Shown here piece by piece: positions 23,187-31,125 of a DNA stretch of 44,417 nucleotides. Both the position numbers and the translations under genes were made by a program. The stretch lies in NCBI RefSeq assembly GCF_018883605.1, contig NZ_JAHLEM010000068.1, positions 1-44,417 on the forward strand, given 5' to 3'. The DNA comes from Streptomyces niphimycinicus (GTDB lineage Bacteria; Actinomycetota; Actinomycetes; Streptomycetales; Streptomycetaceae). Position 1 is the stretch's first letter, and each line of letters begins with the position of its first letter. The notes beneath the pieces were generated by a model. It saw only the letters and a list, made by a program, of their open reading frames with translations. It was not told the DNA's origin and did not search any database.

Positions 23187-24170
23187 TTACCAGCGAGGGT
23201 GCACCCGGGCCCGGAGCCGCCGGTCGTACAGGTCGCCGACGGCGTCCAGCGTGGCGCCGGGCAGCGGGGGCAGCCCCGCCGCGTCCGCGTTCGCCCGGGC
23301 CTGCTCGGGCGAACGCGCCCCCGGGATGACCGAGGTCACGCCCGGCTGCTGGACGATCCACCGCAGCGCGGTCTGCGCGGGGGTGGCCCCCTGGGGCGCC
23401 AGCTCCGCGAACTCCACCGCCGCCTCGAGACCCTCCTCGAAGCCCACGCCCGAGAACGTCTCGCCCTGGTCGAACATCTCGCCGTGCCGGTTGAAGGTGC
23501 GGTGGTCGTTCTCGGCGAAGACGGTGTCCCTGGTGTACTTCCCCGACAGCAGACCGGACGCCAGCGGCACCCGCGCGATGATCCCCACCCCGGCCTCCCG
23601 CGCCGCCGGCACCACCTCCTCCAGCGGCTTGAGCCGGAACGGGTTCAGGATGATCTGCACGCTCGCCGTCCCCGGGCGCGCGATCGCCGCCAGCGCCTCC
23701 GCGTATGTCTCGACGCTCACCCCGTACGCCGCCACGCGCTCCTCCGCCACCAGCGTGTCCAGCGCGTCGAAGACCGCAGCCGAGGAGTGCACCGGGGACG
23801 GCGGGCAGTGCAACTGCACCAGATCCAGGGTGTCCACCCCCAGATTGGCCCGCGAACGGTCGGTCCACGCGCGGAAGTTGTCCAGCGTGTAGTTCTCCTC
23901 GAGCTGCGGCAGCCGCCGCCCCATCTTGGTCGCCACGAAGATCCCGGCGTCCGGACGCTCCCGCAGATACCGCCCGATGAGCTGCTCGCTGCGCCCGTCC
24001 CCGTACACATCGGCGGTGTCGAAGAACGTCACGCCCGCTTCGACGGCCGCGTCCAGCACGGCCAGGGCGTCCTGCTCGCCGACCTCGCCCCAGTCCGCGC
24101 CCAACTGCCAGGTGCCCAGGCCCACGACCGAGACCTTGCGGCCGAGCCGGCCGAACTCACGCTGTTCCAT
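23187..24170 (-). CDS. Aldo/keto reductase
   Basis: 327 residues of the AKR (TIM barrel, NADPH) superfamily. The catalytic tetrad is visible: D51 and Y56 in 'FFDTADVYGDG', K82 in 'VATKMG', H121 in 'LVQLHCPP'. 'SVIPGARSPEQARANADA' is the C-terminal cofactor-binding motif. It resembles the YhdN/AKR11 type of general sugar or aldehyde reductases. It converges with the endoglycoceramidase-like gene with 16 bases between stops and lies just downstream of a broken mannonate dehydratase gene on the same strand, hinting at an old sugar-acid operon. Substrate unknown. Confidence 0.88.
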   Translation of the reverse strand: MEQREFGRLGRKVSVVGLGTWQLGADWGEVGEQDALAVLDAAVEAGVTFFDTADVYGDGRSEQLIGRYLRERPDAGIFVATKMGRRLPQLEENYTLDNFRAWTDRSRANLGVDTLDLVQLHCPPSPVHSSAAVFDALDTLVAEERVAAYGVSVETYAEALAAIARPGTASVQIILNPFRLKPLEEVVPAAREAGVGIIARVPLASGLLSGKYTRDTVFAENDHRTFNRHGEMFDQGETFSGVGFEEGLEAAVEFAELAPQGATPAQTALRWIVQQPGVTSVIPGARSPEQARANADAAGLPPLPGATLDAVGDLYDRRLRARVHPRW

Positions 24171-24212
24171 GCTCCCTCTTCTCTCCTGCTGCGACGCTCA
24201 CCGTACCCCCGC

Positions 24213-24856
24213 TCACCAGTCGTGCACCGTGCCGTCCGCCAGCCGGTTCACCGGCAGATAGGCGGGCTGGTACGGGAACCGCCCGGCGGCCTCGGTGTCC
24301 AGCTCGACACCCAGGCCCGGGGTGTCGGACGGGTGCAGCAGCCCGTCCTCGAAGCGGAAGGTGGTGCGGAAGACCTCCAGGGTGTCGGCGGTGTGCGGCA
24401 TGTACTCCTGTATGCCGAAGTTGTGGATGGCGAGATCCAGATGGAGCGCCGCGGCCATGCCCACCGGGGAGATGTCGGTCGGGCCGTGGATGCCGGACTT
24501 GATCCCGTAGACCGCGGCCAGGTCCAGCAGTTTGCGCATGGCGGTGACCCCGCCGGTGTGGGTCACCACCGAGCGCACATAGTCGATCAGCCGCTCGCTC
24601 AGCAGGGTGGTGTAGTCGTGGACGTGGTTGAAGACCTCGCCGATGGCCAGCGGGGTGGTGGTGTGCTGTGTCCCAGCTCTCCTCGGCGGGCAGCACCCGG
24701 GGCCCCGATCCCCGGCGCGCGGGTTCGTAGTCGTAGCGCTCCCCGCCGCCCGCGCTGGAAGAGGCCACCCCGTAGACCGAGGCCACCCCGTAGACCGAGG
24801 CCGGCCCCGGGACGCCGGTCTGCACCCGGATCGCGCACGAGGCGACGGCACGCCAC
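24213..24856 (-). pseudogene. Remnant of mannonate dehydratase (RspA-type enolase superfamily)
   Basis: The C-terminal part is well preserved: '[13 protein letters not shown]', '[18 protein letters not shown]', '[18 protein letters not shown]' and '[16 protein letters not shown]' end at the TGA at 24213. Upstream, in another frame, is '[20 protein letters not shown]', then 'RYDYEP' and '[10 protein letters not shown]', the region following the capping domain. At about 24661-24668 these two are joined out of frame. Roughly 100 codons with most of the metal-binding barrel are deleted, and the N-terminus is missing. An 18-base tandem duplication adds a repeat of ASVYGV. The intact enzyme dehydrates D-mannonate to 2-keto-3-deoxygluconate. 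This copy cannot work. Confidence 0.8.
24761..24796. repeat. 18-bp tandem duplication inside the pseudogene
   Basis: GAGGCCACCCCGTAGACC occurs twice head to tail (24761-24778, 24779-24796), doubling the peptide ASVYGV. The family has a single VYGV here. Confidence 0.9.
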
Positions 24857-24990
24857 CCGCCCCCTCGTCAGCTTCCCCGCCCACGGGTAGCGTGGCGGCA
24901 TGCTGTGACACCCGCACCGCCCCCGGGGCCCGCCGGGACACCTCCTTCGCACCGTCCGCACGTCATCAGAGACCGAAGGAGGCATCCGCC

Positions 24991-25956
24991 ATGACCACCC
25001 TCACCGTCGCCCTGCTCCAACTCTCCCCGCCCGGGCCCGACTTGTCCGTGAACCTCGCCCTCGGCGAGGCGGCCTGCCGCCGGGCCGGGGCCATGGGCGC
25101 CGACATCGCGCTCTTCCCCGAGATGTGGAGCAACGGCTATAGCTCCGCCGTCCCGGACGGCGTCGCCCCTGGCGATCTCTACCGCCATCCGTCGCTGTGG
25201 GACGAGGCCGCGGCGGCGCCGCCCGGGCCCGTCTGGCTCGGTGAGCCGATCACCCGCGACTCGCCCTTCGTCACCCGCTTCCGCGAGCTGGCCGCCGAAC
25301 TGGAGATGGCCATCGCGCTCACCTATCTGGAGCGCTGGGACGGAGCGCCGCGCAACACCCTCTCCCTCATCGACCGGCACGGCCGCCTGGTCCTGACCTA
25401 CGCCAAGGTGCACACCTGCGTCTTCGACCTGCCCGAGGCCGCGCTGACGCCGGGGGAGGGGTTCGAGGTGTGCGCCCTGGACACGGCGGTGGGCGAGGTG
25501 ATGACCGGGGCGATGATCTGTTACGACCGCGAGTTCCCGGAGAGCGCCCGCGCCCTGATGCTCGCCGGAGCCGAGATCGTCCTCACCCCGAACGCGTGCG
25601 AGCTGGAGATCAACCGGCTCTCCCAGTTCCGCTCCCGCGCGGGGGAGAACATGACCGGGATGGCCATGGCCAACTACGCCGGCCCCGGCTGGGGCCACTC
25701 CGTCGCCCATGACGGCGTCGCCTTCGCCGACGGGCGGTCGCGGGACACCCTGGTGGTCGAGGCGGGCGAGGCCGAGGGGGTCTATCCGGCGGTTTTCGAC
25801 CTCGACGCGCTGCGCGACTACCGGCGCCGGGAGGCATGGGGGGACGCCTTCCGCCGCCCCGCCGCCTACCGGAGCCTGACGGGCCGTGAGGTGCGCGAAC
25901 CCTTCGTGCGGCTGGGCCCCGAGGGCGGTCCGGTCCCCGGCCGCAGCCTCCCGTAA
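24991..25956 (+). CDS. Carbon-nitrogen hydrolase (nitrilase superfamily)
   Basis: 321 residues. The Glu-Lys-Cys triad is complete: E44 in 'ALFPEMWSNGY', K139 in 'LTYAKVHTC', C177 in 'GAMICYDREFPES'. 'LTPNACELEINRLSQFRSRA' is a typical later motif. The superfamily splits amides or nitriles (amidases, N-carbamoylases, omega-amidases). ATG at 24991 has GAAGGAGG seven bases upstream. Divergent from the mannonate dehydratase remnant. No neighbour fixes the substrate; an aliphatic amidase or N-carbamoyl hydrolase is plausible. Confidence 0.88.
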   Translation: MTTLTVALLQLSPPGPDLSVNLALGEAACRRAGAMGADIALFPEMWSNGYSSAVPDGVAPGDLYRHPSLWDEAAAAPPGPVWLGEPITRDSPFVTRFRELAAELEMAIALTYLERWDGAPRNTLSLIDRHGRLVLTYAKVHTCVFDLPEAALTPGEGFEVCALDTAVGEVMTGAMICYDREFPESARALMLAGAEIVLTPNACELEINRLSQFRSRAGENMTGMAMANYAGPGWGHSVAHDGVAFADGRSRDTLVVEAGEAEGVYPAVFDLDALRDYRRREAWGDAFRRPAAYRSLTGREVREPFVRLGPEGGPVPGRSLP

Positions 25957-26009
25957 TGGCGGGAACGCTTTGTCAAGTACCTACAAAAGCATGATCTGAG
26001 CTGGGGCGA

Positions 26010-26038
26010 TTGCTGACGGGGTACCTGGTGAGTAGGGT
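26010..26038 (+). promoter_or_regulatory. Promoter of the toxin-antitoxin pair, leaderless
   Basis: TTGCTG (26010-26015), exactly 17 bases, TAGGGT (26033-26038). The antitoxin ATG lies only 7 bases after the -10, so transcription should start at or next to the ATG. This fits the lack of a ribosome site. Confidence 0.6.
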
Positions 26039-26045
26039 GTCCCGC

Positions 26046-26285
26046 ATGTCAGCACTCAACGTGGAATTCAGCGATCGGGAACTTGAGGACCTCCGCCAGA
26101 TCGCCAAGGAACGCGGTACGACGATGAAGGCCCTCGTCCGGGAGGCGACCGTGGCCGACATCGCGCGGCACCGCGCTCTACAGGAGGGTGCCGAGGTCTT
26201 CCGGCGGTTCTTCGCGGACAACGCGGACGCCTTCGCGGACGCGTTCCCCGACGATGAGCACCGCCATCCCGGGCAGGCCGCCTGA
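26046..26285 (+). CDS. Antitoxin of a Fic-type toxin-antitoxin pair (RHH-like)
   Basis: 79 residues. The N-terminal half 'ALNVEFSDRELEDLRQIAK' plus 'TMKALVREATVADI' looks like a ribbon-helix-helix DNA-binding domain. The acidic, Phe-rich tail 'EVFRRFFADNADAFADAF' would wrap the toxin. The stop is two bases before the toxin ATG, so the genes are co-transcribed and probably coupled. Such antitoxins repress their own promoter. ATG at 26046 was chosen over the frame start at 26010 because it sits at the predicted transcription start and begins the conserved domain. Confidence 0.75.
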   Translation: MSALNVEFSDRELEDLRQIAKERGTTMKALVREATVADIARHRALQEGAEVFRRFFADNADAFADAFPDDEHRHPGQAA

Positions 26286-26287
26286 CC

Positions 26288-26665
26288 ATGGTCCCGTTGC
26301 TGCATATCGACGTCCCCTGGCTGCTTCAGCGCCATGAGGAGGTCATGCCGGAACAGCCGGCCATCTCGGACTTCTCGGGTCTGGTCGCAGCCGTCGCCCG
26401 CCACCGAGTGGACCCGCCGCGCCTGGGCGTCGATCCCGACCCGGCGTGGCGGGCCGCGGCCCTGCTGCACACCATCGCGCTGCTCAGACCGCTTCCGGCG
26501 AGCAACGCGCGGTTCGCCTCCGCGACTGCGGTCGCCTATATGCACGCCTCGGGGGAGGGGATCGACCCGCCGTACGGGGCGCTGATCGATCTGGTCCGCG
26601 ACATCCTGTCCAGCAAGGCCGATGTGTTCGACGCGGCCGGCCGTATCCGCTCCTGGCGGATCTGA
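26288..26665 (+). CDS. Fic/Doc-family-like toxin with degenerate active site
   Basis: 125 residues, a small helical protein resembling Streptomyces 'fic family toxin-antitoxin, toxin component' proteins. The Fic motif HxFxxGNxRxA appears as RPLPASNARFA at residues 67-77: the Asn and Arg survive, while the catalytic His is Arg, Phe is Leu and Gly is Ser. AMP or phosphate transfer by the usual mechanism is therefore unlikely; it may act by another means or be inert. 'DLVRDILSSKADVFDAAGRI' forms the C-terminal helices. Follows the antitoxin by two bases and is followed by a terminator. Confidence 0.7.
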   Translation: MVPLLHIDVPWLLQRHEEVMPEQPAISDFSGLVAAVARHRVDPPRLGVDPDPAWRAAALLHTIALLRPLPASNARFASATAVAYMHASGEGIDPPYGALIDLVRDILSSKADVFDAAGRIRSWRI

Positions 26666-26703
26666 GCGGGAAACGGACCGGCGGGGTCTCGGGCTGCATA
26701 CCT

Positions 26704-26724
26704 GCCCGGCGCATCGTGCCGGGC
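26704..26724. terminator. Hairpin terminator between toxin and MFS genes
   Basis: GCCCGGC, 7-base loop, GCCGGGC: a perfect 7-bp stem between two convergent genes (stops at 26665 and 26737). Could serve both strands. No U-run. Confidence 0.6.
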
Positions 26725-26736
26725 CCGTTCCTCGCG

Positions 26737-28008
26737 TCAGCCCGCCGAGCCCAGGTCCTCGGCCAGCGCCTGCTTCTCCAGCGTCTCCCGCCGCTCCTCG
26801 GCCGGGGTGTGTCCGGCCGCCTCCGCCGCCTGGACGCGCTCGGCCTCGGCGAGCAGCGAATGCCCGGTGGCCAGGACGCCGATGCCCAGCGCGACCGCCG
26901 CGGCCCCGATGTAGAAGGGCAGATGTACGCCGCTGTGCTCGGCGATCTTGCCCGCGGCGTACGGGGCCAGACCGCCGCCGATGAAGCGGACGAAGCCGTA
27001 GGAGGCGGAGGCGACGGACCGCTCCACCGGGGCGACCGTCATCACCGCCTGGGTGGTGATGGTGTTGTTGATCCCGATGAAGGCGCCGGCCACGATCACC
27101 GCCACGATCAGCGTCGTCTTCGAATCGGTGAACAGGCCGATGACGAGGATGTCGAGCGCGAACAGCGCCAGGTTCAGATACAGGGAGCGCGCTATGCCGA
27201 GCCGCGACTGTAGCCACGGGGCGCCGAAGACCGAGAAGAAGGCGACGAGCAGACCCCAGCCGGTGAAGACATAGCCGAGCTCATGGGTGCCCAGGTCCAT
27301 CGGGAACGGCGCATAGCCCAGCACCGTGAAGAAGCCCCAGTTGTAGCAGAGCGCGGTCAGCCCCATGGTGAGCAGTCCGCGGTGGCGCAGCGCCTTGATC
27401 GGGTCGGCGATCGAGGCCCGGCGCGCCGGGGTGGGGGTGGGCTGGACCAGCACGATGGTCGCGATCAGCGCGATGGCCATCAGGGCCGATACGCCGAAGA
27501 ACGGCCCGCGCCAACTGATCCCGCCGAGCTCACCGCCCAGCAGCGGCCCGATCGCGATGCCGATGCCCAGGGCGGTCTCGTAGAGGATGATCGCGCCCGC
27601 GAAGCCACCGCTGGCCGAGCCGACGATGACGGCGAGCGAGGTGGCGATGAACAGGGCGTTGCCCAGGCCCCAGCCGGCGCGGAAGCCGACGATCCCGTCG
27701 ATGCTGCCGGACGCCCCGGCCGCCGCGCTGAAGAGCACGATGAGCACCAGACCGGCCACCAGGGTGCGCTTGGCGCCGATGCGGCTGGAGACGAATCCGG
27801 TGACCAGCATGGCGACGGCGGTGACCACCAGATAGCTGGTGAACAGCAGCGACACCTGGCTCGGTGTGGCATGCAGTTGGGAGGAGAGGGAGGGCAGGAT
27901 CGGGTCCACGAGGCCGATGCCCATGAAGGAGATCACGCAGGCGAAGGCGACGGCCCATACGGCCTTCGGCTGCTTGAAGGGGTTGGGGGCGCTGGGATGA
28001 GCGGACAA
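26737..28008 (-). CDS. MFS transporter (DHA1 drug/siderophore exporter type)
   Basis: 423 residues with about 12 membrane segments, e.g. 'VWAVAFACVISFMGIGLV', 'LTMGLTALCYNWGFFTVLGY' and 'TTLIVAVIVAGAFIGINN'. The loop 2-3 motif 'GFVSSRIGAKRTLVAG' is the MFS motif A, and the segment with 'ILYETALGIGIAIGPLLGG' corresponds to antiporter motif C. It is preceded by a MarR regulator 72 bases upstream on the same strand, which suggests inducible efflux of a small molecule. Substrate unknown. Confidence 0.9.
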   Translation of the reverse strand: MSAHPSAPNPFKQPKAVWAVAFACVISFMGIGLVDPILPSLSSQLHATPSQVSLLFTSYLVVTAVAMLVTGFVSSRIGAKRTLVAGLVLIVLFSAAAGASGSIDGIVGFRAGWGLGNALFIATSLAVIVGSASGGFAGAIILYETALGIGIAIGPLLGGELGGISWRGPFFGVSALMAIALIATIVLVQPTPTPARRASIADPIKALRHRGLLTMGLTALCYNWGFFTVLGYAPFPMDLGTHELGYVFTGWGLLVAFFSVFGAPWLQSRLGIARSLYLNLALFALDILVIGLFTDSKTTLIVAVIVAGAFIGINNTITTQAVMTVAPVERSVASASYGFVRFIGGGLAPYAAGKIAEHSGVHLPFYIGAAAVALGIGVLATGHSLLAEAERVQAAEAAGHTPAEERRETLEKQALAEDLGSAG

Positions 28009-28080
28009 GAGCTGCTCCGTCGTTCAGGGCCCCAGCCGTGACGACATGGCAATGCCGTGGCGCGGCAGGGTGCCGGTTGA

Positions 28081-28584
28081 TCAGGAAGCGGTACTCCCCG
28101 GGGCCTTGCGCGCCCGTGCCGCGTTGTCGACCAGCCGCTGGAAGGCGGGGGCGGCGGCGTGGACGGCGGTGGCGAGGGCCTGTTGGTCCTCGGGGGAGAG
28201 GGTGGCCAGCAGTTCGGCGAGCCGGTTGGTACGGCCGCGGCGCCGCTCGGCGAGCAGCTCCCGCCCGGCGTCGGTGATCGCCACCAGCACCACCCGCCCG
28301 TCCTGCGGATCGTCGACCCGGGTCACCAGACCCTGCCGCTCCAGCCGCTGGATCAACTGGGTCATAGAGGGCTGGGTGACACCCTCGTCGGCGGCCAGGG
28401 CCGTCAGCCGGGACGGCCCCTCCCGGCTGAGCCGGCCGAGGGTCGAGGCCGCGGTGAAGCTGATGTCCCGGTTGGTCAGGTGGCGCACCGCGAGGAACGC
28501 CAACTGTTCCAGCGCCTCCGCGACCTGCTCGCGGGTCGCGGGGACATCGGGTTCCCGGGGGCCGGACTGCTGCGTGTATTCCAC
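28081..28584 (-). CDS. MarR-family transcriptional regulator
   Basis: 167 residues. Winged helix with 'SRLTALAADEGVTQPSMTQL' as HTH and 'RLERQGLVTRVDDPQDGR' then 'VVLVAITDAGREL' as the wing. The GTG at 28584 follows a TATAAA -10 by 7 bases, and no ribosome site is present, so the message is probably leaderless. It likely represses its own promoter and the MFS gene behind it, released by a ligand that the MFS protein exports. Confidence 0.9.
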   Translation of the reverse strand: MEYTQQSGPREPDVPATREQVAEALEQLAFLAVRHLTNRDISFTAASTLGRLSREGPSRLTALAADEGVTQPSMTQLIQRLERQGLVTRVDDPQDGRVVLVAITDAGRELLAERRRGRTNRLAELLATLSPEDQQALATAVHAAAPAFQRLVDNAARARKAPGSTAS

Positions 28585-28591
28585 ATCTAGA

Positions 28592-28616
28592 TTTATATCA
28601 TGCCTCTATATAGGCA
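28592..28616 (-). promoter_or_regulatory. MarR promoter with overlapping operator palindrome
   Basis: On the minus strand TATAAA (28597-28592) is the -10. Immediately upstream, TGCCTATATAGAGGCA (28616-28601) is a palindrome with TGCCT/AGGCA arms placed in the spacer, a typical site for MarR autoregulation. A second short palindrome ATCTAGAT spans 28585-28592. No good -35 hexamer. Confidence 0.55.
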
Positions 28617-28677
28617 GCCTATGCAGATGGCTGTGGAGAGCCTCACAGCCGCCCATGGCGCCTGAGGGAAGGCCGCC

Positions 28678-29922
28678 TCAGCGGAAGATTCCGGTGTGGC
28701 CGAGGGAGTAGCGGCCGGGCTGGGGGTAGACCGCGAGCCCGTGCGGACCGCCGCCGACCGGGATCCGGGCGCGCAGCCGGCCATTGCGGGTGTCGATCGC
28801 GTAGACCTCGGCGTTGTAGCGGCCCGAGAGCCACAGCACCTTGCCGTCGCCGGACACCCCGCCCATGTCGGGGCTGCCGCCGCCGGGCAGCCGCCACCGT
28901 TGCACCAGCTTGCCGGTCTTGAACGACAGCACCGAGATGGTGCCCTCGCCGCGGTTGGAGATGTACATCGAACGGGAGTCGCGGCTGACGTAGAGGCCGT
29001 GCGTGCCCTTTCCGGTGCGCAGCAGCCGCGGCTTGCCGAAGGTGTCGCCGTTGAGCACCCACACGCCGTTCGCCACCATGTCGGCGATGTACCACGTCTT
29101 GCCGTTGGGCGAGATCTTGACGTCCTGCGGCATGGCTCCGGCGATCGGCAGCCGCTGCTTGGCGACCACCTTCTTCTTCGCGGTGTCCACCTTCAGCAGC
29201 TCACCGGAGAATTCGCACGAGACGATGAAGTAGCGCCCGTCCGGCGAGAAGTCGGCGTGGTTGACGCCATAGCAGTCCACCGGCACCGACTTGATCACCT
29301 TCATGGTGTGCGCGTTCCGGAAGACCAGCGCCCGGTCCATGGAGGCCATCACCACGGCGTACTTCCCGTCCGGGGTGAAGTAGAGGTTGTACGGATCGTG
29401 GACGACCACCGGGCGGCCGACCCGGCCGCTGGCGGGGTCGATGGGGGTGAGGGTGTTGCCCAGGTCGTTGTTGACCCACAGCGTCTTCAGATCCCATGAG
29501 GGCACCACATGCTGCGGCTGATGGCCCACCTGGATGGTGCGGACGACCTTGAACTTCTTCGGATCGATGATGCTCACCGTGTCCGAGAGCGTATTGGGCA
29601 CGTACACCCGCGACGGAAAGTCCTTCACCGCCCGGGCCAGCTTCCCCGGCCGGTCGGCCGCGTAGAGGTCATGGGGGTCCAGCGGGGGCGGCATCCCCGG
29701 CAGCAGCCGGGCCGACGCGGCCTTCTTCTTCGCCGCGGCCTTCGCCGCGGCGGCGGCCTCCAGCGCGCTCTGCCGCGCCGACGCCGACTTCGCCCGGTCG
29801 GGCCGGTGCTCACTGGTGGAGGCGCAGGACGGTACCGCGGCCCCGCACAGCAGCAGGGCCGCCACGGCCCGGACCGTGGCGCGCCGCCGGAGCGCGCGGG
29901 AGTGGGACGAGCCACGGGCCAC
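28678..29922 (-). CDS. YVTN-type beta-propeller lipoprotein
   Basis: 414 residues. GTG at 29922 has GGAGGA five bases upstream. A basic start then 'AVAALLLCGAAVPSC' gives a lipobox-like Cys at residue 33. An Ala/Lys-rich linker follows, then seven-bladed propeller repeats: 'SRVYVPNTLSDTVSIIDP', 'LKTLWVNNDLGNTLTPIDP', 'FTPDGKYAVVMASMDRALVF' and 'SRSMYISNRGEGTISVLSF'. Probably anchored on the outer face of the membrane. No catalytic residues are apparent; related proteins bind ligands or act in redox or cell-wall contexts. A short hairpin (28662-28681) overlaps the stop codon. Upstream, 214 bases separate it from the divergent oxidoreductase gene. Confidence 0.8.
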   Translation of the reverse strand: MARGSSHSRALRRRATVRAVAALLLCGAAVPSCASTSEHRPDRAKSASARQSALEAAAAAKAAAKKKAASARLLPGMPPPLDPHDLYAADRPGKLARAVKDFPSRVYVPNTLSDTVSIIDPKKFKVVRTIQVGHQPQHVVPSWDLKTLWVNNDLGNTLTPIDPASGRVGRPVVVHDPYNLYFTPDGKYAVVMASMDRALVFRNAHTMKVIKSVPVDCYGVNHADFSPDGRYFIVSCEFSGELLKVDTAKKKVVAKQRLPIAGAMPQDVKISPNGKTWYIADMVANGVWVLNGDTFGKPRLLRTGKGTHGLYVSRDSRSMYISNRGEGTISVLSFKTGKLVQRWRLPGGGSPDMGGVSGDGKVLWLSGRYNAEVYAIDTRNGRLRARIPVGGGPHGLAVYPQPGRYSLGHTGIFR

Positions 29923-30136
29923 GGGTTCCTCCAGCGGTGAGGGTGGGCTTCGGCCGTCCCCCGCACCGTGGCCGGCCATGGCCTCACCCTGGCACCGCCC
30001 CCACCCACCGGCATCCGCCCGGGGCCAAGCGGGGGAGGGGCGTACCGCCCTCGGCCGAAGCGGGCGGCCGCACGGGCGTAGGATCGCGGCCGACTCCGGG
30101 GAAGACCCCGGGACTTCGCGCGGAGGGGGACGGACA

Positions 30137-31036
30137 GTGCGTTTCGGACTGCTGGGCACCGGACACTGGGCGGCCGAGACCCATGCGGCGGCGCTCGCCG
30201 CGCACCCGGTGGCCGAACTGGCCGGGATCTGGGGCCGCGACCCGGCGAAGGCACAGGCGCTGGCGGACCGCTGGGGCACCCGCGCCCACCCGGACGCCGA
30301 CGCGCTGATCGCCGACGTGGACGCCGTGGCCATCGCCCTCCCGCCGGACATCCAGAGCGGCCTCGCCGAGCGGGCCGCGCTGGCCGGGCGCCATCTGCTC
30401 CTGGACAAGCCGCTGGCCTTCGGCACCGAGGAGGCCGACCGGATCGTACGCGCCGTGGACGAGCGCGCACTGGCCTCGGTGGTGTTCTTCACCAACCGCT
30501 TCGCGGCGCCCGTGGAGACCTTCCTCCAGGAGACCGCGGCGGCCGGTGGCTGGGACGGTGGCCGTGCCACCGCCTTCGCCTCGATCTTCCAGCCCGGCGG
30601 CCGCTACGGCGGATCCCGCTGGCGGCGGGAGCGCGGCGGACTGTGGGACGTCGGCCCGCACTCCCTGTCCGTCCTGCTCCCGGTCCTCGGCCCGGTGGCC
30701 GAGGTCACCGCCCTGGACGGGCCGCGCGGCGCCGCGCATGTGCTGCTGCGCCATCGCTCGGGCGCCATCGGCACGCTCGCGCTCACCCTGGACGCCCGGC
30801 CCGCCGCCCAGGGATTCTCCTGCGACTTCTACGGCGAGCGGGGGATCGCCGCGGCCCCCGAGGCCGGGACCACCGCGGTGGCGGCCTTCGGCACGGCCGT
30901 CGACCGGCTGCTGAGCGCCGCCCGTAACGGCGGCGCCGCCGACCCCTGTGACGTGCGGTTCGGCCGCGAGGTCGTCGCCGTCCTGGAGGCCGCCGACCGC
31001 TCCCGCCGCGAGGGGCGCACGGTCGTACCACGCTGA
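30137..31036 (+). CDS. Gfo/Idh/MocA-family oxidoreductase
   Basis: 299 residues. Starts at GTG 30137 with GGAGGGGG upstream and reads 'VRFGLLGTGHWAAETHAAAL', a Rossmann glycine motif; a possible -10 TAGGAT lies at 30079-30084. 'HLLLDKPLAFGTEEADR' carries the Lys-Pro motif with Asp in place of the usual Glu. 'RGGLWDVGPHSLSVLLPVLG' has the Asp/His pair. NAD(P)-dependent sugar dehydrogenase or reductase. It heads a plus-strand sugar block with the HAD mutase and GH65 phosphorylase, so a disaccharide-derived sugar is a reasonable substrate. Shorter than the usual 330-380 residues. Confidence 0.83.
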   Translation: MRFGLLGTGHWAAETHAAALAAHPVAELAGIWGRDPAKAQALADRWGTRAHPDADALIADVDAVAIALPPDIQSGLAERAALAGRHLLLDKPLAFGTEEADRIVRAVDERALASVVFFTNRFAAPVETFLQETAAAGGWDGGRATAFASIFQPGGRYGGSRWRRERGGLWDVGPHSLSVLLPVLGPVAEVTALDGPRGAAHVLLRHRSGAIGTLALTLDARPAAQGFSCDFYGERGIAAAPEAGTTAVAAFGTAVDRLLSAARNGGAADPCDVRFGREVVAVLEAADRSRREGRTVVPR

Positions 31037-31125
31037 GCGACGGCAGCGCTGCGCCGAGTGGGGGAAGGTTCCGATCCCGCCGTCACGCCCCGCATATTCC
31101 GGCGTTCCCGGGGGAATCGGGGGCC

